Below, in pieces: positions 20,240 to 31,173 of a stretch of DNA of 64,000 nt. How positions within the stretch are numbered: position 1 is the stretch's first letter; every line of letters begins with the position of its first letter. The stretch is from Phytophthora colocasiae (lineage: Eukaryota > Oomycota > Peronosporomycetes > Peronosporales > Peronosporaceae): contig JAGKQI010000102.1 of NCBI GenBank assembly GCA_018806915.1, positions 1,116,001-1,180,000 of the forward strand. The letters are read 5' to 3'. The notes beneath the pieces were generated by a model, which was not told where the DNA came from, made no database searches, and saw nothing but the letters and a program-made list of their open reading frames with translations. A program made the position numbers and the translations under genes.

Positions 20240-20900
20240 ACCGAACTAGCGGCTGCTGACTACGACGGCAGTGTTAGTCGGTGGTGCGGGGACAGGGTAG
20301 GGCTTGGAGGCAACCATTTCCGTGAGCACAGAGCACTTGCCGTGGAAGTGAGAATAGTCGTGGGTGAGCTGCAGCGAAACGATGGAACCGAGAATCAGGC
20401 GGGAAATGATGAAGACACCGTTGAAAACGAGATCGCTCGCTCGCAATAGAAGAGCGGAGTAGTGCCCGAAAGTGGCTGCTGAAAGTCGAGTAAACTGGAT
20501 AGATTGCATTCCGCGCTTCCAAAGGCGGCCGATTTTCAAAGTGGTGTTTGTTGCGGGCTGTCCAAACGCAGTGGAGTATGACGATGCGGAGAATCGTCCA
20601 GAGAACCTTGAGTTCAAGAAATCTGTGAGCGCGGCCAGACGGTTCTAGCGGAAGACAAGCTATTTCCCAAGTAAGAAAAATCTCTAGTCGTCGGCAACAA
20701 TGCCCATAGCACGGCGACACGAGCACAATCGAAAACAAGTGCTTCTCGGTTTCAACAGACGTTCAGTCAGGGTACCCGCACTGCAAGACATTCTCCGACG
20801 TATGTTGGAGAAACCAAAACCGAGAGCGCGTTGGCAAAAGCCCGAAGGTGTTTGAGCGCCAGGAGGGTATCCACTGTTGAAGTTACCATCTCTGCAGTGA
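20240..20900 (-). pseudogene. LINE-type retrotransposon 3' relic (reverse-transcriptase zinc-binding region)
   Basis: The minus strand reads a decayed stretch with the spacing of a zf-RVT domain (LQCGYPD, then ETEKHLFS). A helix follows, VLWTILRIVILHCVWTARNKHHFE, typical of the W...RN...F region after LINE reverse transcriptases. At least two frame breaks lie around 20740-20790. The catalytic domain is not seen. It is identified from pattern only, not alignment. Confidence 0.5.
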
Positions 20901-21520
20901 TGACACCTATCTAGGGCGTTTTAAAATACCCCAAAACGGCGGCATCTAGCATGACTGGCCCTTGTAATAAACCATCGGGACGTACAACTTGGCCTACCAG
21001 TGCGGTAAGTCGTCGTAAAGTCGGACAAGTTGCTGGATACGAGTGCGAAGATTAATAGTCGGAAGAGTTAGGACAAAACGAGCCAAAATTGGGTAACCAT
21101 GGGCCACCCAAAAAAATCCATCAAACAGCGACAACCAGAAGCCTTAGCAAAAGCTGTGCGGAAGTCTCGCACCGGGCCGGCCCGGGCCATCAAGGAGCAC
21201 CACTTTGTCCAGGTAAATCTGGATCGTACACACATCAGTGTTGTCATTGAAGCAGATCACCGCAAGGATGGGATGACGTCATCAACATGTATGACTAAGC
21301 GAACGATCGTCAATGCGAAGAAGAAGATCAGAGTGATCTTCTTCAAAATCATATCTTTCTATTGGCTAGTCACTCACTTACAAAAGCAAGGTTTGATTAT
21401 GAAGATCGCACTTCACTGCATTGGATTGGTTAAAATCGAGCTACGTACGTGGTGTGTGATACAGCAGCCATTATCCATTTTGCCTCCAAGAGCTCAAGAC
21501 CCCTCAAGGATATTCTGGAA
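20901..21520 (+). other. Interval upstream of AKR1, with an 11-bp-arm palindrome
   Basis: A 148-codon plus frame (21099-21545) starts MGHPKKSIKQRQPEAL and is basic, but overlaps the AKR1 start in another frame and shows no known domain. I do not call it. At 21320-21344 GAAGAAGATCA-GAG-TGATCTTCTTC forms a perfect hairpin about 180 bp upstream of AKR1. Confidence 0.5.
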
Positions 21521-22570
21521 ATGGCCGCCCCCACGCACAACATGAAGTACCGCTTCCTGGGCAACACTGGTTTGCTGGTGTCGCGCCTGTCGTTCGGCAG
21601 CTGGGTCACCTTTGACACGCAGCTGGACTTCGAGAAGGCCTACAGCATCATGGAGCACGCGTACAAGAACGGCGTCAACTTCTTCGACAACGCCGAGGTG
21701 TACGCCAACGGCCAGTCGGAGCTCATCATGGGCAAAGTGGTGAAGGCCGGCATTGAGCGCAAGCTGTGGGAGCGTGAGGACCTGGTGATCAGCACCAAGC
21801 TCTTCTTCGGCACCAAGTCTGGTCCTAACGATGTGGGCAACAGCCGCAAGCACATCGTCGAGGGAATGAAGGCGTCGCTCAAGCGTTTCGACCTGCCCTA
21901 CGTGGATCTGGTGTTCTGCCACCGTCCCGACCCCTCCACTCCTATTGAGGAGACCGTGCGCGCCATGAACTTCGTCATTGAGCAGGGCTGGGCCTTCTAC
22001 TGGGGAACCAGCGAGTGGTGTGCCAAGGATATCATCGAGGCGTGCGAGATCGCCGACCGCCTCGGCTTGATTCGTCCCGTGTACGATCAACCGCAGTACC
22101 ACATCCTGGAGCGCTCGCGCGTTGAGTACGACTTCGATGTGCTGTACAAGAAGTACAACTACGGCCTCACGACGTGGTCGCCGCTGGCGTCCGGTGTTCT
22201 AACGGGCAAGTACAGCAAGGGCATTCCGGAAGGTTCGCGTCTGTCCATGCCGGCGTACAAGACCATGCTGTCGAACGGCTTGGAGGAGAAGATCGCTAAG
22301 GCGGACAAGCTCGCCGAGGTGGCCAAGGAGGTGGGCTGCTCGCTGGCTCAGCTGTCGATTGCCTGGGTTGCAGCCAACCCGCACGTGTCCACGGTGATCC
22401 TCGGTGCCACCAGCATCAAGCAGCTGGACGAGAATCTGAAGGCCATGGAATTTGTGGACAAGATCACCCCAGAGATCCGCGAGAAGGTCGACGCCATCGC
22501 CGACTTCAGGCCCAAGGTTGTTCCTCAGGCCGAGCCTCACGTCATCAACCTGCGCCAGAAGTGGCTGTAA
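21521..22570 (+). CDS. Aldo-keto reductase, voltage-gated K+ channel beta-subunit type (AKR1)
   Basis: 349 residues, single exon. It is a cytosolic NADPH-dependent oxidoreductase fold of the AKR6/Kv-beta type. [21 protein letters not shown] opens the barrel, [14 protein letters not shown] gives the catalytic Asp and Tyr, [10 protein letters not shown] the Lys, and LVFCHRPD the His. NADP-binding [12 protein letters not shown] is near the end. The start at 21521 (MAAPTHNMKYRF) is chosen because the upstream in-frame ATG at 21449 adds a tail that no paralogue has. It is about 80% like AKR2 by eye. It has no introns, whereas AKR2, 3 and 4 share one after LIRP, so AKR1 may have lost introns or come from a cDNA. 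Substrate unknown. Confidence 0.93.
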   Translation: MAAPTHNMKYRFLGNTGLLVSRLSFGSWVTFDTQLDFEKAYSIMEHAYKNGVNFFDNAEVYANGQSELIMGKVVKAGIERKLWEREDLVISTKLFFGTKSGPNDVGNSRKHIVEGMKASLKRFDLPYVDLVFCHRPDPSTPIEETVRAMNFVIEQGWAFYWGTSEWCAKDIIEACEIADRLGLIRPVYDQPQYHILERSRVEYDFDVLYKKYNYGLTTWSPLASGVLTGKYSKGIPEGSRLSMPAYKTMLSNGLEEKIAKADKLAEVAKEVGCSLAQLSIAWVAANPHVSTVILGATSIKQLDENLKAMEFVDKITPEIREKVDAIADFRPKVVPQAEPHVINLRQKWL

Positions 22571-23182
22571 GTGTCATATGCCACCGTGGATGAGTGTTGA
22601 CATTCGTCGTAGAAGCTCAGCTGCGTTCGAGATGGCAGCATTTTACTGTTCGTTTGATCCAAAAAAAATGTAAGCCCGGAATGATCTGCCACTAAGCTCT
22701 TTCAATCCACCGTCGGAGATGTCGACGTCTTGCGTTGCGCTGTAACTTCATGATCCCCTGCCGTCGGACATCCTGATTCAGGATACGTGTACTGAAAGTT
22801 CATAATGCTACCGGTAGTCGCGAAATTCGGTGTGGGAAACTTTCCTGTCTATGCAGTTCATGCACAAGTTTTGCACCGCCGAACCAGCCAGTCCGTGCTT
22901 CGCCTTCAATCGACAAGGTGCAAGTTGAACCAGTCTCCTCCTTTCCTGCCGTCAATAGCCCCACGTCACGCCCGAAAAGCCCTTGTTTGGTGAGAGTCTC
23001 ACCAAACAAGGGCTTTTTCGTTGGTCTCACCAGGTGAGACCAACGGTGCAACTATTAATACCAAGGAGAGCATCTTGGTGTTCTGGCGTTGGGACCTCGC
23101 TCAGTACGTCAGTCTTCGCTCTCGAATCCTGGAACTCACAACTCAATTCACTCCAAAAGCAGCAACATCCTCGCCAACAACC
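22571..23182 (+). promoter_or_regulatory. Intergenic region upstream of AKR2 with two adjacent perfect palindromes
   Basis: No gene is seen. Palindrome A at 22975-23017 has 21-bp perfect arms around a single G. Palindrome B at 23019-23045 has 13-bp perfect arms around a single A. Both contain GGTGAGA / TCTCACC, giving four alternating copies in 70 bp, 138-208 bp before the AKR2 start. They could be operators, a structured leader or recombination footprints. Confidence 0.75.
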
Positions 23183-24364
23183 ATGAGCACCACACCATCG
23201 CACAACATGAAGTACCGCTTCTTAGGCAACTCTGGTCTGCTGGTGTCGCGCCTATCGTTTGGCAGTTGGGTCACCTTCGACGCGCAGCTCGACTTTGAGA
23301 AAGCCTACAGCATCATGGAGCACGCTTACAAGCAGGGCGTGAACTTCTTTGACAACGCCGAGGTGTACGAGAATGGTCGCTCCGAGCTTGTCATGGGCAA
23401 AGTGGTCAAAGCCGGTATTGAGCGTGGTGCCTGGACACGCGAAGATCTAGTGATCAGCACTAAGCTCTTCTTCGGAACCAAGCCTGGCCCAAACCAAGGG
23501 GGCAACAATCGTAAGCACATTGTTGAGGGCATGAAGGCGTCGCTCAAGCGATTTGAGCTGGACTATGTCGATCTGGTCTTCTGTCACCGTGCGGACCCAT
23601 TCACTCCGATGGAGGAGACCGTAAGTCCTTGTATAGTGTGTGTGGAATACAAGTGTCGTGCTAATTTCTGGTTGCATAATTTCAGGTCCGTGCGATGAAC
23701 TACGTGATTGAACAGGGGTGGGCGTTCTATTGGGGCACCAGTGAATGGACTGCTCAGGAGATCATCGAAGCCTGCGAGATTGCGGACCGCCTCGGTTTGA
23801 TCCGTCCGGTATGAAAGTATCTATTACATCGCCTTGACTTTAAGGGAACCCCTAACAACGATGTCATTGCAGGTGTTCGACCAGCCGCAATATCACCTTC
23901 TGGAGCGCTCTCGTGTCGAGTATGACTTCGATGTGCTGTACAAGAAGTACAACTACGGTCTCACAACCTGGTCACCACTGGCGTCTGGCATCCTCACGGG
24001 TAAATACAGCAAGGGCATTCCGGAGGGTTCACGTCTGTCCATTCCGCTGTTCAAGAATCTGCTTTCGAATGGCCTGGACGAGAAGATTGCCAAGGCCGTG
24101 AAGTTGACTGAGGTCGCAAATGATCTAGGCTGCTCCATGGCCCAATTGGCTATCGCTTGGGTGGCGTCCAACCCGCACGTGTCCACGGTGATCCTCGGTG
24201 CTACCAGCATCAAGCAGCTAGATGAAAACCTCAAGGCTCTCGAGTTCGCGGACAAGATCACCCCAGAGATCCGCGAGAAGATCGACTACATCGTCGACTT
24301 CCGTGCCGAGTTGGTGACGGACCCGGAGCCTCATGTACTTGCGCTGCGAAAGCAGTACCTGTAG
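23183..24364 (+). CDS. Aldo-keto reductase, K+ channel beta-subunit type (AKR2), three exons
   Basis: Exons 23183-23620, 23686-23808 and 23873-24364 give 350 residues. The introns are 65 and 64 nt (GTAAGT...TTCAG and GTATGA...TGCAG), both phase 0. The start [13 protein letters not shown] parallels AKR1. Catalytic residues are as in AKR1: [32 protein letters not shown]. The end is [13 protein letters not shown] and QYL. It lies 612 bp downstream of AKR1 on the same strand, a tandem duplicate, but the two have very different upstream regions. The first intron lies after PMEET, the second after LIRP. Role: likely NADPH-dependent carbonyl reduction; the in vivo substrate cannot be told from sequence. 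Confidence 0.93.
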
Positions 24365-24921
24365 ACTAATGAGTTGTCAACAGGCTAGTGTTACAAACCT
24401 TTCATGAAGCCTGAGGATGTGCTTACCAGGCAAGCCTTACCGGTGTCAGGGCTCGTAATAATATAAGTGCACCCATTGTGCTGTACAACCTATCTGCATT
24501 TTATATTTGCCAGATAATACTAAGAGGTCGACGTGCATGTACTACTTGAAAGGTATACGTCGTACAAGAGCGTTTTGTTTCTCGTTCTTATTCTCTCTCT
24601 CTCTTTGGGAATGTGGTGTGCTGCACATGTGTTTCCTGATTTTGGCGGGTCTGTACTCAATTCTGATTGGTTCGTTCCAAAACCACTCAAAGTTTTCGCG
24701 CGTAATTCGGTTAAGTACGCTCCAAAGTCCACGTGCAGTTTTCTTCAAAGACGAAAAACCGGGAACTCAGCGGCAACTTGGGGCTCCAGAACGCTATCAC
24801 TAGAGACAACCACAGCACGGATAGCGCCACAAGACGAGTCTCTGTACCTTCTCTTTCATCTTGTTGTTAGTATCCCGCTTCTCCGACGTCTTATCTTTCC
24901 ATGCCGACTGCGCTATTAACC
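24365..24921. other. Intergenic region between AKR2 and the SANT protein gene
   Basis: No gene recognised. A CT-rich run (TTCTCTCTCTCTCTTT near 24590) is the only simple feature. Confidence 0.5.
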
Positions 24922-27014
24922 ATGGAAGACACCCATCATTTATCGACAGAACTCGGTCACGGTGCGTTTAAACGTTATTCTACCAGTATTTTCAAGCACA
25001 TAATTGTCTGATTGTATCGTGCACAGACTACTTCGACTCAGACAGTCTCTCAAGCCTGCATTCAGCGTGGCTAGACGACGAACAACTTGGCCAAGTGCCA
25101 ATTCTGGACGTTTTTACTGACGTATCGACCCCCAAAGCAAAAGAAAACGACGCGGACGATGCAAATATTACAGGAAAAGCAACAAATCAGTCCATAGCTG
25201 CAGATTCAGTGCTTAATGCGGAACTTGGAGACCACGACGCTCAACTACTAGACGAAGCACTGGACTTTCGTTTCGACACGGATTTATCACCCATTCTGGA
25301 GCCATTTGCTGACGCTACGGTAGCCATGAGTCCGCTACAGATGCGACGGAGACAGTCTAAGAGCCCTCGGACACGCAGAACGAGTAGTTCTCCATTCAGG
25401 AGGATGCCAACAGCCACAACACCACGACGGTCCAGTAGAATGGAGACGGAGACATCGTTGAGTGTTATGAACCGACCCAGGACAAGGAGTTCGTCGTGGC
25501 AGGAACAGGAGCAGAATACCTTCTTCACTATGTTTAAGGTTAAGTGGCCACCTACACCAAAGGATGAACCAGTGCCACCTTTCAGCTCGCTACTGCTGCA
25601 GCGCTTTGATGCTATCAGTACAAAGGTCCGGACTAAGAGCGTGATGGAGGTGCGGCAATTTTATACTACAGTGATGCAGAATATTTCGATGCTACTGGAA
25701 GTTGTGGAGAACGACATCGACCTGACGAACCCTGATCAAGTACGGATTGCTGTTTGGTGCTGGAGCAAACTGATGGCTGACAAGAAACATTATGAAGAGT
25801 AAGCATCTGCTTGGTTGATTGACATGACAATGATCATGTGGTTTTAACATGCCCGTATGTACTTGTTTAGGTTTCAAGCTCTTGATTCGGAGCCAGCATC
25901 GATGAAGATCAACCTGGCCAATGTACTACTCCAGTCAATCATTCGTAGTCGCCGTCAAATGCTCAAGGCTAAGTCGGACAGCTCAGCCAACAGCAACACA
26001 ACACCCGGTCTCACTTCCATCTCTGCGTGGGTATCAAGGTCAAACCCCATCTCGTTTTTTGCAAGAGGAAATGCACCAATTTCGGAGGCATCATCTGTGC
26101 TAATTCATCGCCCAATGGTTCGAAAGAAACACTCAAAGGTGGTATTGAGTTTACCAACTACCAATAGCGAATCCCCAAAAGTGACACCATTGAAGCGTAA
26201 ACGCAGCGCATCTACAGAGGGTTCTCCCGGTGCTGTCTCGGCAAAGAAGCTCCGCAATGCTGAAGTGGAAGCGATTTCGTTCACTAGCCCCACTCCCACG
26301 GACAAGCAATCTGGATCACGCACACGAAATGGTGTTGCGTTCCACACGCCCCAGCAGTCGCGAAAGAAGATCTACATCAAGATGCGTATGGTGCCTCGGG
26401 ATAAGCAGACCAAGGCGGATGTAGTGCGTTGCGGCTGTCGGCCGAAGGTGGAGCTCAAGCTGTCGTCGACGAAGAAGATTTCAGAGATCACGGCGCATAT
26501 GAGCACGAAGTGGGCGAAAGTGCGCTCAGTTCTACCCCAAGGGGCTGTATTGTGCTTTTTCCAGAAGAATGGGATTGGCAAGGGGTTCAGCGAGGACTCT
26601 AATGTGTCGTGCTTTGATATCTGGAAGCAATGTGGCAAGCAAAGCAAAGGAGAAAATGTGGTTGAGGTGTCATATCTATGGAGGGTACCTGAGAAAGCAG
26701 CTGATGAAAATGTCTACGCACAAGATTTGGTGCCATTGCTGGCGCCACCCGGACTTTTCGAGCAGGAAGTGGCCAAGAGTAACGAATGTGAGGCCGCGCA
26801 GTTATCCCCTGTCCATGGTCTGCTGGAGTTCGGCCAGAAAGTTGCATTTGATCGAAGCATTACCGATGAAGCGAAGGAAGAGGCTGCAGCTCTCGAAGCT
26901 TTGATCAGCGACAGCGGTGACGAAGACCTTGGAGAGGAGTTCAGCCCATCCACCGGCCGTTTGCGCCGACGCATCCAGCCGATGCTGGTTTCAACGGAAG
27001 AGTTCAATATCTAA
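24922..27014 (+). CDS. Cramped / TKI1-like SANT-domain nuclear protein
   Basis: Exons 24922-24961, 25027-25798 and 25871-27014 give 651 residues with consistent frame. Introns are 65 and 72 nt. The N-terminus is acidic. A basic S/R-rich stretch (~110-150) precedes FKVKWPPTPKD and KSVMEVRQFYTTVMQNISMLL, the pattern of the SANT/Myb module of cramped and of plant TSL-kinase interacting protein 1. Around 460-560, KIYIKMRMVPRDKQTKADV with VELKLSSTKKISEITAHM and GAVLCFFQ resembles their second conserved block. A nuclear localisation-like KRKR is present. Cramped proteins act in chromatin control. The assignment is from motif memory, so the family name is tentative. Confidence 0.6.
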
Positions 27015-27094
27015 GAGGAAGCAGATTTGTAATAGTACTCACTTGTATGGGGAAAATCAAAAGTGCCACCGGCAGTTGTATTGTCCGAACTTGT

Positions 27095-28447
27095 CTAGTT
27101 TGTCGGCTGAGCTAGCAGGAGACGGTAGTGGAAACCACTCTCTAAAGACCGAACCTTCATGCCTGCGAGCTCTTCCACAGGGTGAATTCCAGACTCGAAG
27201 TTCCATTCGAATGCCTGGCCGTCGGCTGTGAATAGAAAATGTCAGTAAGCAATGTCCGCTAGAACATTAAACAGCTCAAGTGATGTACCTGTGACGAACG
27301 AAGATTTGTCCACACCCTTGCCGATCTTTACGATGTCCTTAGCACGCACAACTTGCTCGTTTGTGATCTGTACTGGGGTCGTGTGCATCTGCGAAGCTAC
27401 GTGAGAGAAGTCATTCTTTTCTTGGCGACCTGAAGGCGTACGACCCGCCAGCCAGATCTTCTCGTCGGCTTTATCACAAGAAACAAACATAACGACATTA
27501 AACACAAGCTGGCAACCACCCCAATCGAAGCAATTGGGTACTAACCAGTAATGAAAGTCGTGTGGAATTGGCTGCACTTCAAAAGCTTCACAGCATCGCT
27601 AGTTCGCACGAGTCTTGGGGTAATTTGGTCACCGTTGCTCTCTTCTTTTCCCTTCGGATTCAGCAATTTTCCCCACAGGTACAGTTCGCCGTCCTCTAAA
27701 AAACACAAACAGCGTAGTGTTACTACCACATCCCCAGTAATCAAAGACACCCAACTCACCTGAAACAGCGCAAGAGTGGTTGAAGCCAGCGCCAACTTGA
27801 GCGATTTTCTTGCCTTTCAATGCAATCAGTTCTTGCGGTGCGGAGGTATTTCCAGTACCGAATCCAAGCTGACCACGTTCACCCTTACCCCACGTAAACA
27901 CCGTACCATTCTTCGTCACTGCAAGGCCGTGCTGATACCCTGCAGCAATGTCCACGATCTCGTCTCCGTCAATATCCACATGCGTTGGTGGCTGGACACT
28001 GACACCCTCTTCGCCGACACCGCACTGGCCGTAGCCATTGGCTCCGAGGGTGAACAATTTTCCGCTTTCCGTCAACAAGAACGTCAATGCCGTAGAACAG
28101 ACAATTTTCTTGACCTTTTCTCCTTCTGGAAGCTCCAGAAGCGCCGGCTCAAGCGTGTCCACTCCACGTGCGCGCGTGAAGTTGTTCATCCACCACACAA
28201 GCTTTGGGAGCACACGTTGCATATTGATAGAACGGATCACATCACGGAACGAGTGAGTTCGTCCGTAAATATACGCGTCCCCATCATTTGTAATGAAGCC
28301 AGCATGGGCCCAACCAACGGAGATCTCCTTGACGGACAAGCTGGTCGTGGTTGGTAGTGGCGTGGGTGTCAGTACATTTTCGTAGCTTCCAGTACCCAAC
28401 GCACCCAGGAATCCGTCGCCGTACGATAACAGAATAGCTGTACTCAT
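27095..28447 (-). CDS. RCC1-repeat protein
   Basis: Exons on the minus strand: 28447-27760, 27695-27546, 27468-27289 and 27225-27095, for 382 residues. Introns are 64, 77 and 63 nt. Repeated blades of a seven-bladed propeller are visible: TLGANGYGQCGVGEEG, AAGYQHGLAVTKNGTVFTWGKGERGQLGFG and VGAGFNHSCAVSEDGELYLWG. The length suits a single propeller with no extra domain. RCC1 itself is the Ran nucleotide-exchange factor in the nucleus. Many relatives act elsewhere, and the residues that define true RCC1 cannot be verified here, so only the fold is claimed. The 3' end lies only 80 bp from the 3' end of the SANT gene (convergent). Confidence 0.88.
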
Positions 28448-28962
28448 GCATTAAATTGCCATAACATTGTGGTTGTGATATCAATTAGAATTGGGAAGTG
28501 AAAGCGAAACAAGATCATTTTTACAACGTACGGCCAGGAGTAGAGCTGGTGGCTTGCGTCGATAGGGCAAAGGCTGCGAGCGGCAGATTTGGATACAAAT
28601 TAAAAGAGTGAAAGATGGATTTAATGCAGACAAAAGCATACTTCGAACGACGGCGAGAGCTGGCCGAGTACCGGCGGTGAGAGAGCGCAACATTGTGATG
28701 CACTTGGCGATGACCACCACACGCAAATGACCCAAATCTGAAAACCAATGATGATTGGTTTAAATGGTAATGATATATAGCCAATCGTAAGCGTACAGCG
28801 CACAACAAGAAGACAAAGACATTCTTGATGCAGAGGAATTGTCCAACAAATGAAAGATTGAAGATACGATATTAACGTGGACTATTCATGAGGAATCCAC
28901 AATGACATAGCAAATGACACGTAGGTGTTTGTCGATGATTTCAGGAGGTTGATCTACTCTCT
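28448..28962. other. Intergenic region between RCC1-like and RING genes
   Basis: No gene or clear signal. It presumably holds the RCC1-like promoter and the RING gene 3' end. Confidence 0.5.
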
Positions 28963-29757
28963 CTACTCCAGGCCTTGGTTGCAGAGCGGGCATGATGGCG
29001 CGCGCTGTGCATTGACCGAGGTGAACGCCCACTTGTCCAGACATTCGAGGTGGAACTCGTGTTTGCACTTACGTAGCAGACGCAGCACGTCACCGTTCAC
29101 GTACTCCTCGCAGCAAATGCAGCATGTGTCGTTGTTAGATGGACCTCCCCTGTACTTGACCAACAGGTCCACCAACTCTCGGCGTTCCACACATCCGGCA
29201 AAGTCCACATCACGACGCTCGAGTCGCTGCTTTAGTTCAGTGATGCTGGTTTCTTTGAGCTCCTCGGGTGTCTTGAATTCTTCCGTCGGCATCACCTGGA
29301 TAGTTCGCAGCGTGCGATTAAACGTCTCAGAACGCGCTTCTTCCTGTGCCGTACGGTTTTGGTTGTTAGTTTCCCGCTGTGCCGCTGCGGCTGATACTTG
29401 CGTGTACGCCTCACGGAAGAACGCAATCCAGCCCATTTCGGGGTGCTGCACAAACGATAACAGTGAATATTGCACACACTAAAAGTCATTGTACCCAATG
29501 AACCTAATACGTACCCGTCCTCGGAGCTGGTACAATACGCGACAGAAGCGTGCGGCCTTCCAGAAGGTCATGATTGAGAGTCCGACTAGAAACAGAATGG
29601 CCACGTTCAACGCCAATGACGCTCCCTCGTTGTCCGCAGCATTGCTCTGCAGCAGCGGCATCACAACCTGTACGAACAGCAGTAGTGCCACCATCCACGG
29701 GTTGTCCGTCGCGTTAATCATCACGAACATGGCTGCTTCTCCTTGTTGGTCTGTCAC
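28963..29757 (-). CDS. Membrane-anchored RING-H2 E3 ubiquitin ligase
   Basis: Exons 29757-29515 and 29445-28963 give 241 residues with a 69-nt intron in phase 0. The N-terminus has two hydrophobic helices (~20-38 and ~48-66), so it is membrane anchored. A SAP/ARMET-like helix pair (SITELKQRLERRDVDFAGC then VERRELVDLLVK) precedes the RING. The RING reads CCICCEEYVNGDVLRLLRKC, then KHEFHLECLDKW and CPLCNQ, the C3H2C3 order that recruits E2 enzymes. The SAP-like plus RING combination suggests protein quality control at a membrane, but that is inference. It is divergent from the phosphatase gene with 139 bp between starts, so the two probably share a promoter. Confidence 0.88.
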
Positions 29758-29896
29758 TATTGCTTTTCGATTTGATAAATGAAGAGAAGAAGAAAAAAAA
29801 AACGAAGAGCTCTTTTTTATGGCCCGTCACTATCACTTGATACCGCATCAGGTACACTGTACCAATTGAGCTCTTCCAGGAATACTATCGGGGACT

Positions 29897-30773
29897 ATGA
29901 ATGCTACGGCTCCGGCGCTAATCCCGCCCTTCCGCTTCAGTACTGTGCAACAAGGGCTGTACCGCGGCTCATACCCGACGCTAAAGAACTTCCGCTTCTT
30001 GCGTCGCTTAGGACTGAAGACTGTGGTGTCTGTGATCCCAGAACCGCCTACAAGCGACCTGGCAGACTTTTGTGCCAATGAGAAGATCACTTTGCTGCAC
30101 TTTTACGCCGAGAAATTCACGTCAGATAATGTGACGGTGTCGCCTGCCACAGCAGCACAGATACTGGAGATCCTCGTACAGCAGAAAAATCTTCCGCTGT
30201 ACATCCACTGTCTCGACGGATCCAACGTCTCTGGAATCGTCGTCATGATCCTCCGCAAGCTCCAGAACTGGACAAAGCTCGCGATAGTCTCCGAGTTCTG
30301 TAGGTGCGTTGATGTAAATTCTAGCAAAGGTAACGCACTCTACCGACTGATGTGTGTGTTTGGTTGACTGGTGTAGATTCACTCGGGACCACGGCATTGA
30401 GAAGGATGAGTCTGAGTACCTGGCAGGCTTTTCAGAAGAGATCGTGGTGACTGCTGATGCTCCGCAATGGTTATGGAACGGCGTACGGGTCACGAAGCAT
30501 CCGACAATGATCGTACATCAGCCAGATCTTGAGCTCGCAACAGCCAATACGCTAGATGCTGCAGGAAATCCGAACAACGGTGCACCGAATCTCAAATGGG
30601 AGACGGAAGGCGAGAAGACTGAGGCTATTCTACGGCAATTTGAGGAGGCCAGTCGTAGTCGCATCGGAGAAGTTGTCGAAGGTAGTGAAGAGGTGGAAAC
30701 AATTATCGAGGAGGCGCTGCTGGACCTCCCACTCACCCGATCACTCGAAGCATTAGACCTTGCAGGTGTTTGA
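29897..30773 (+). CDS. Atypical dual-specificity phosphatase-like protein (Siw14/OCA family), probably inactive
   Basis: Exons 29897-30303 and 30377-30773 give 267 residues with a 73-nt intron. The start FRFSTVQQGLYRGSYPT and LGLKTVVSVIPEPP are typical of the Siw14/OCA/plant PFA-DSP group, some of which cut inositol pyrophosphates. The active-site loop reads HCLDGSNVSG (residues 104-113). The Cys is present, but the arginine expected six residues later in HCX5R is Val. It is therefore likely a pseudophosphatase, like some yeast OCA proteins. The C-terminal ~110 residues are acidic and unlike the family. It is divergent from the RING gene. Confidence 0.82.
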
Positions 30774-31173
30774 CGAGACTTTTGCAAACCGGTAACAAGA
30801 CTTTTTGTATCGTCATCATATGTGTATCACCACACGCAAAACTTTACTCTGTCACTCATTAAACTCTGGCGCCGACTTGTGCTCGAGTTGCTATCGAAGG
30901 CGCCAAATCGATGCACCAATCATTATCGTCCATCCCGCTGGTGCAGTTTTTCAAGAGCTCATTTAGCATTGGAATGTCTTGTAGCAAGCCCAAGGATGCT
31001 GGGAAAATTTTTTTATCATGTGTAAAATCGATGGTTTTCATGTATGCACTGAATTTCATGTGTATCGACGTCTTAGAACAAAACCCATGAAAACCGCGTG
31101 TATCCATACAAACACCACACTGAAAATCATGTGAGTAAAATTTTGTTGCATGTATTGAGTTTTTACCCGGTCA
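30774..31173. other. Intergenic region, AT-rich CATGTGTAAAAT-type repeats
   Basis: No gene. Near 31010-31135 the words CATGTGTAAAAT, CATGTATGCACTGAATTTCATG and AAATCATGTGAGTAAAAT recur. Similar CATG/ACATG-rich AT sequence is found at 33590-33650, also next to CCCAAGGATGCT. This may be a decayed inverted-repeat element. Confidence 0.4.

Noticed and set aside
21099..21545. Plus-strand frame starting MGHPKKSIKQRQPEAL
   Set aside because: Basic low-information sequence overlapping the AKR1 start in another frame. No domain or splice support.
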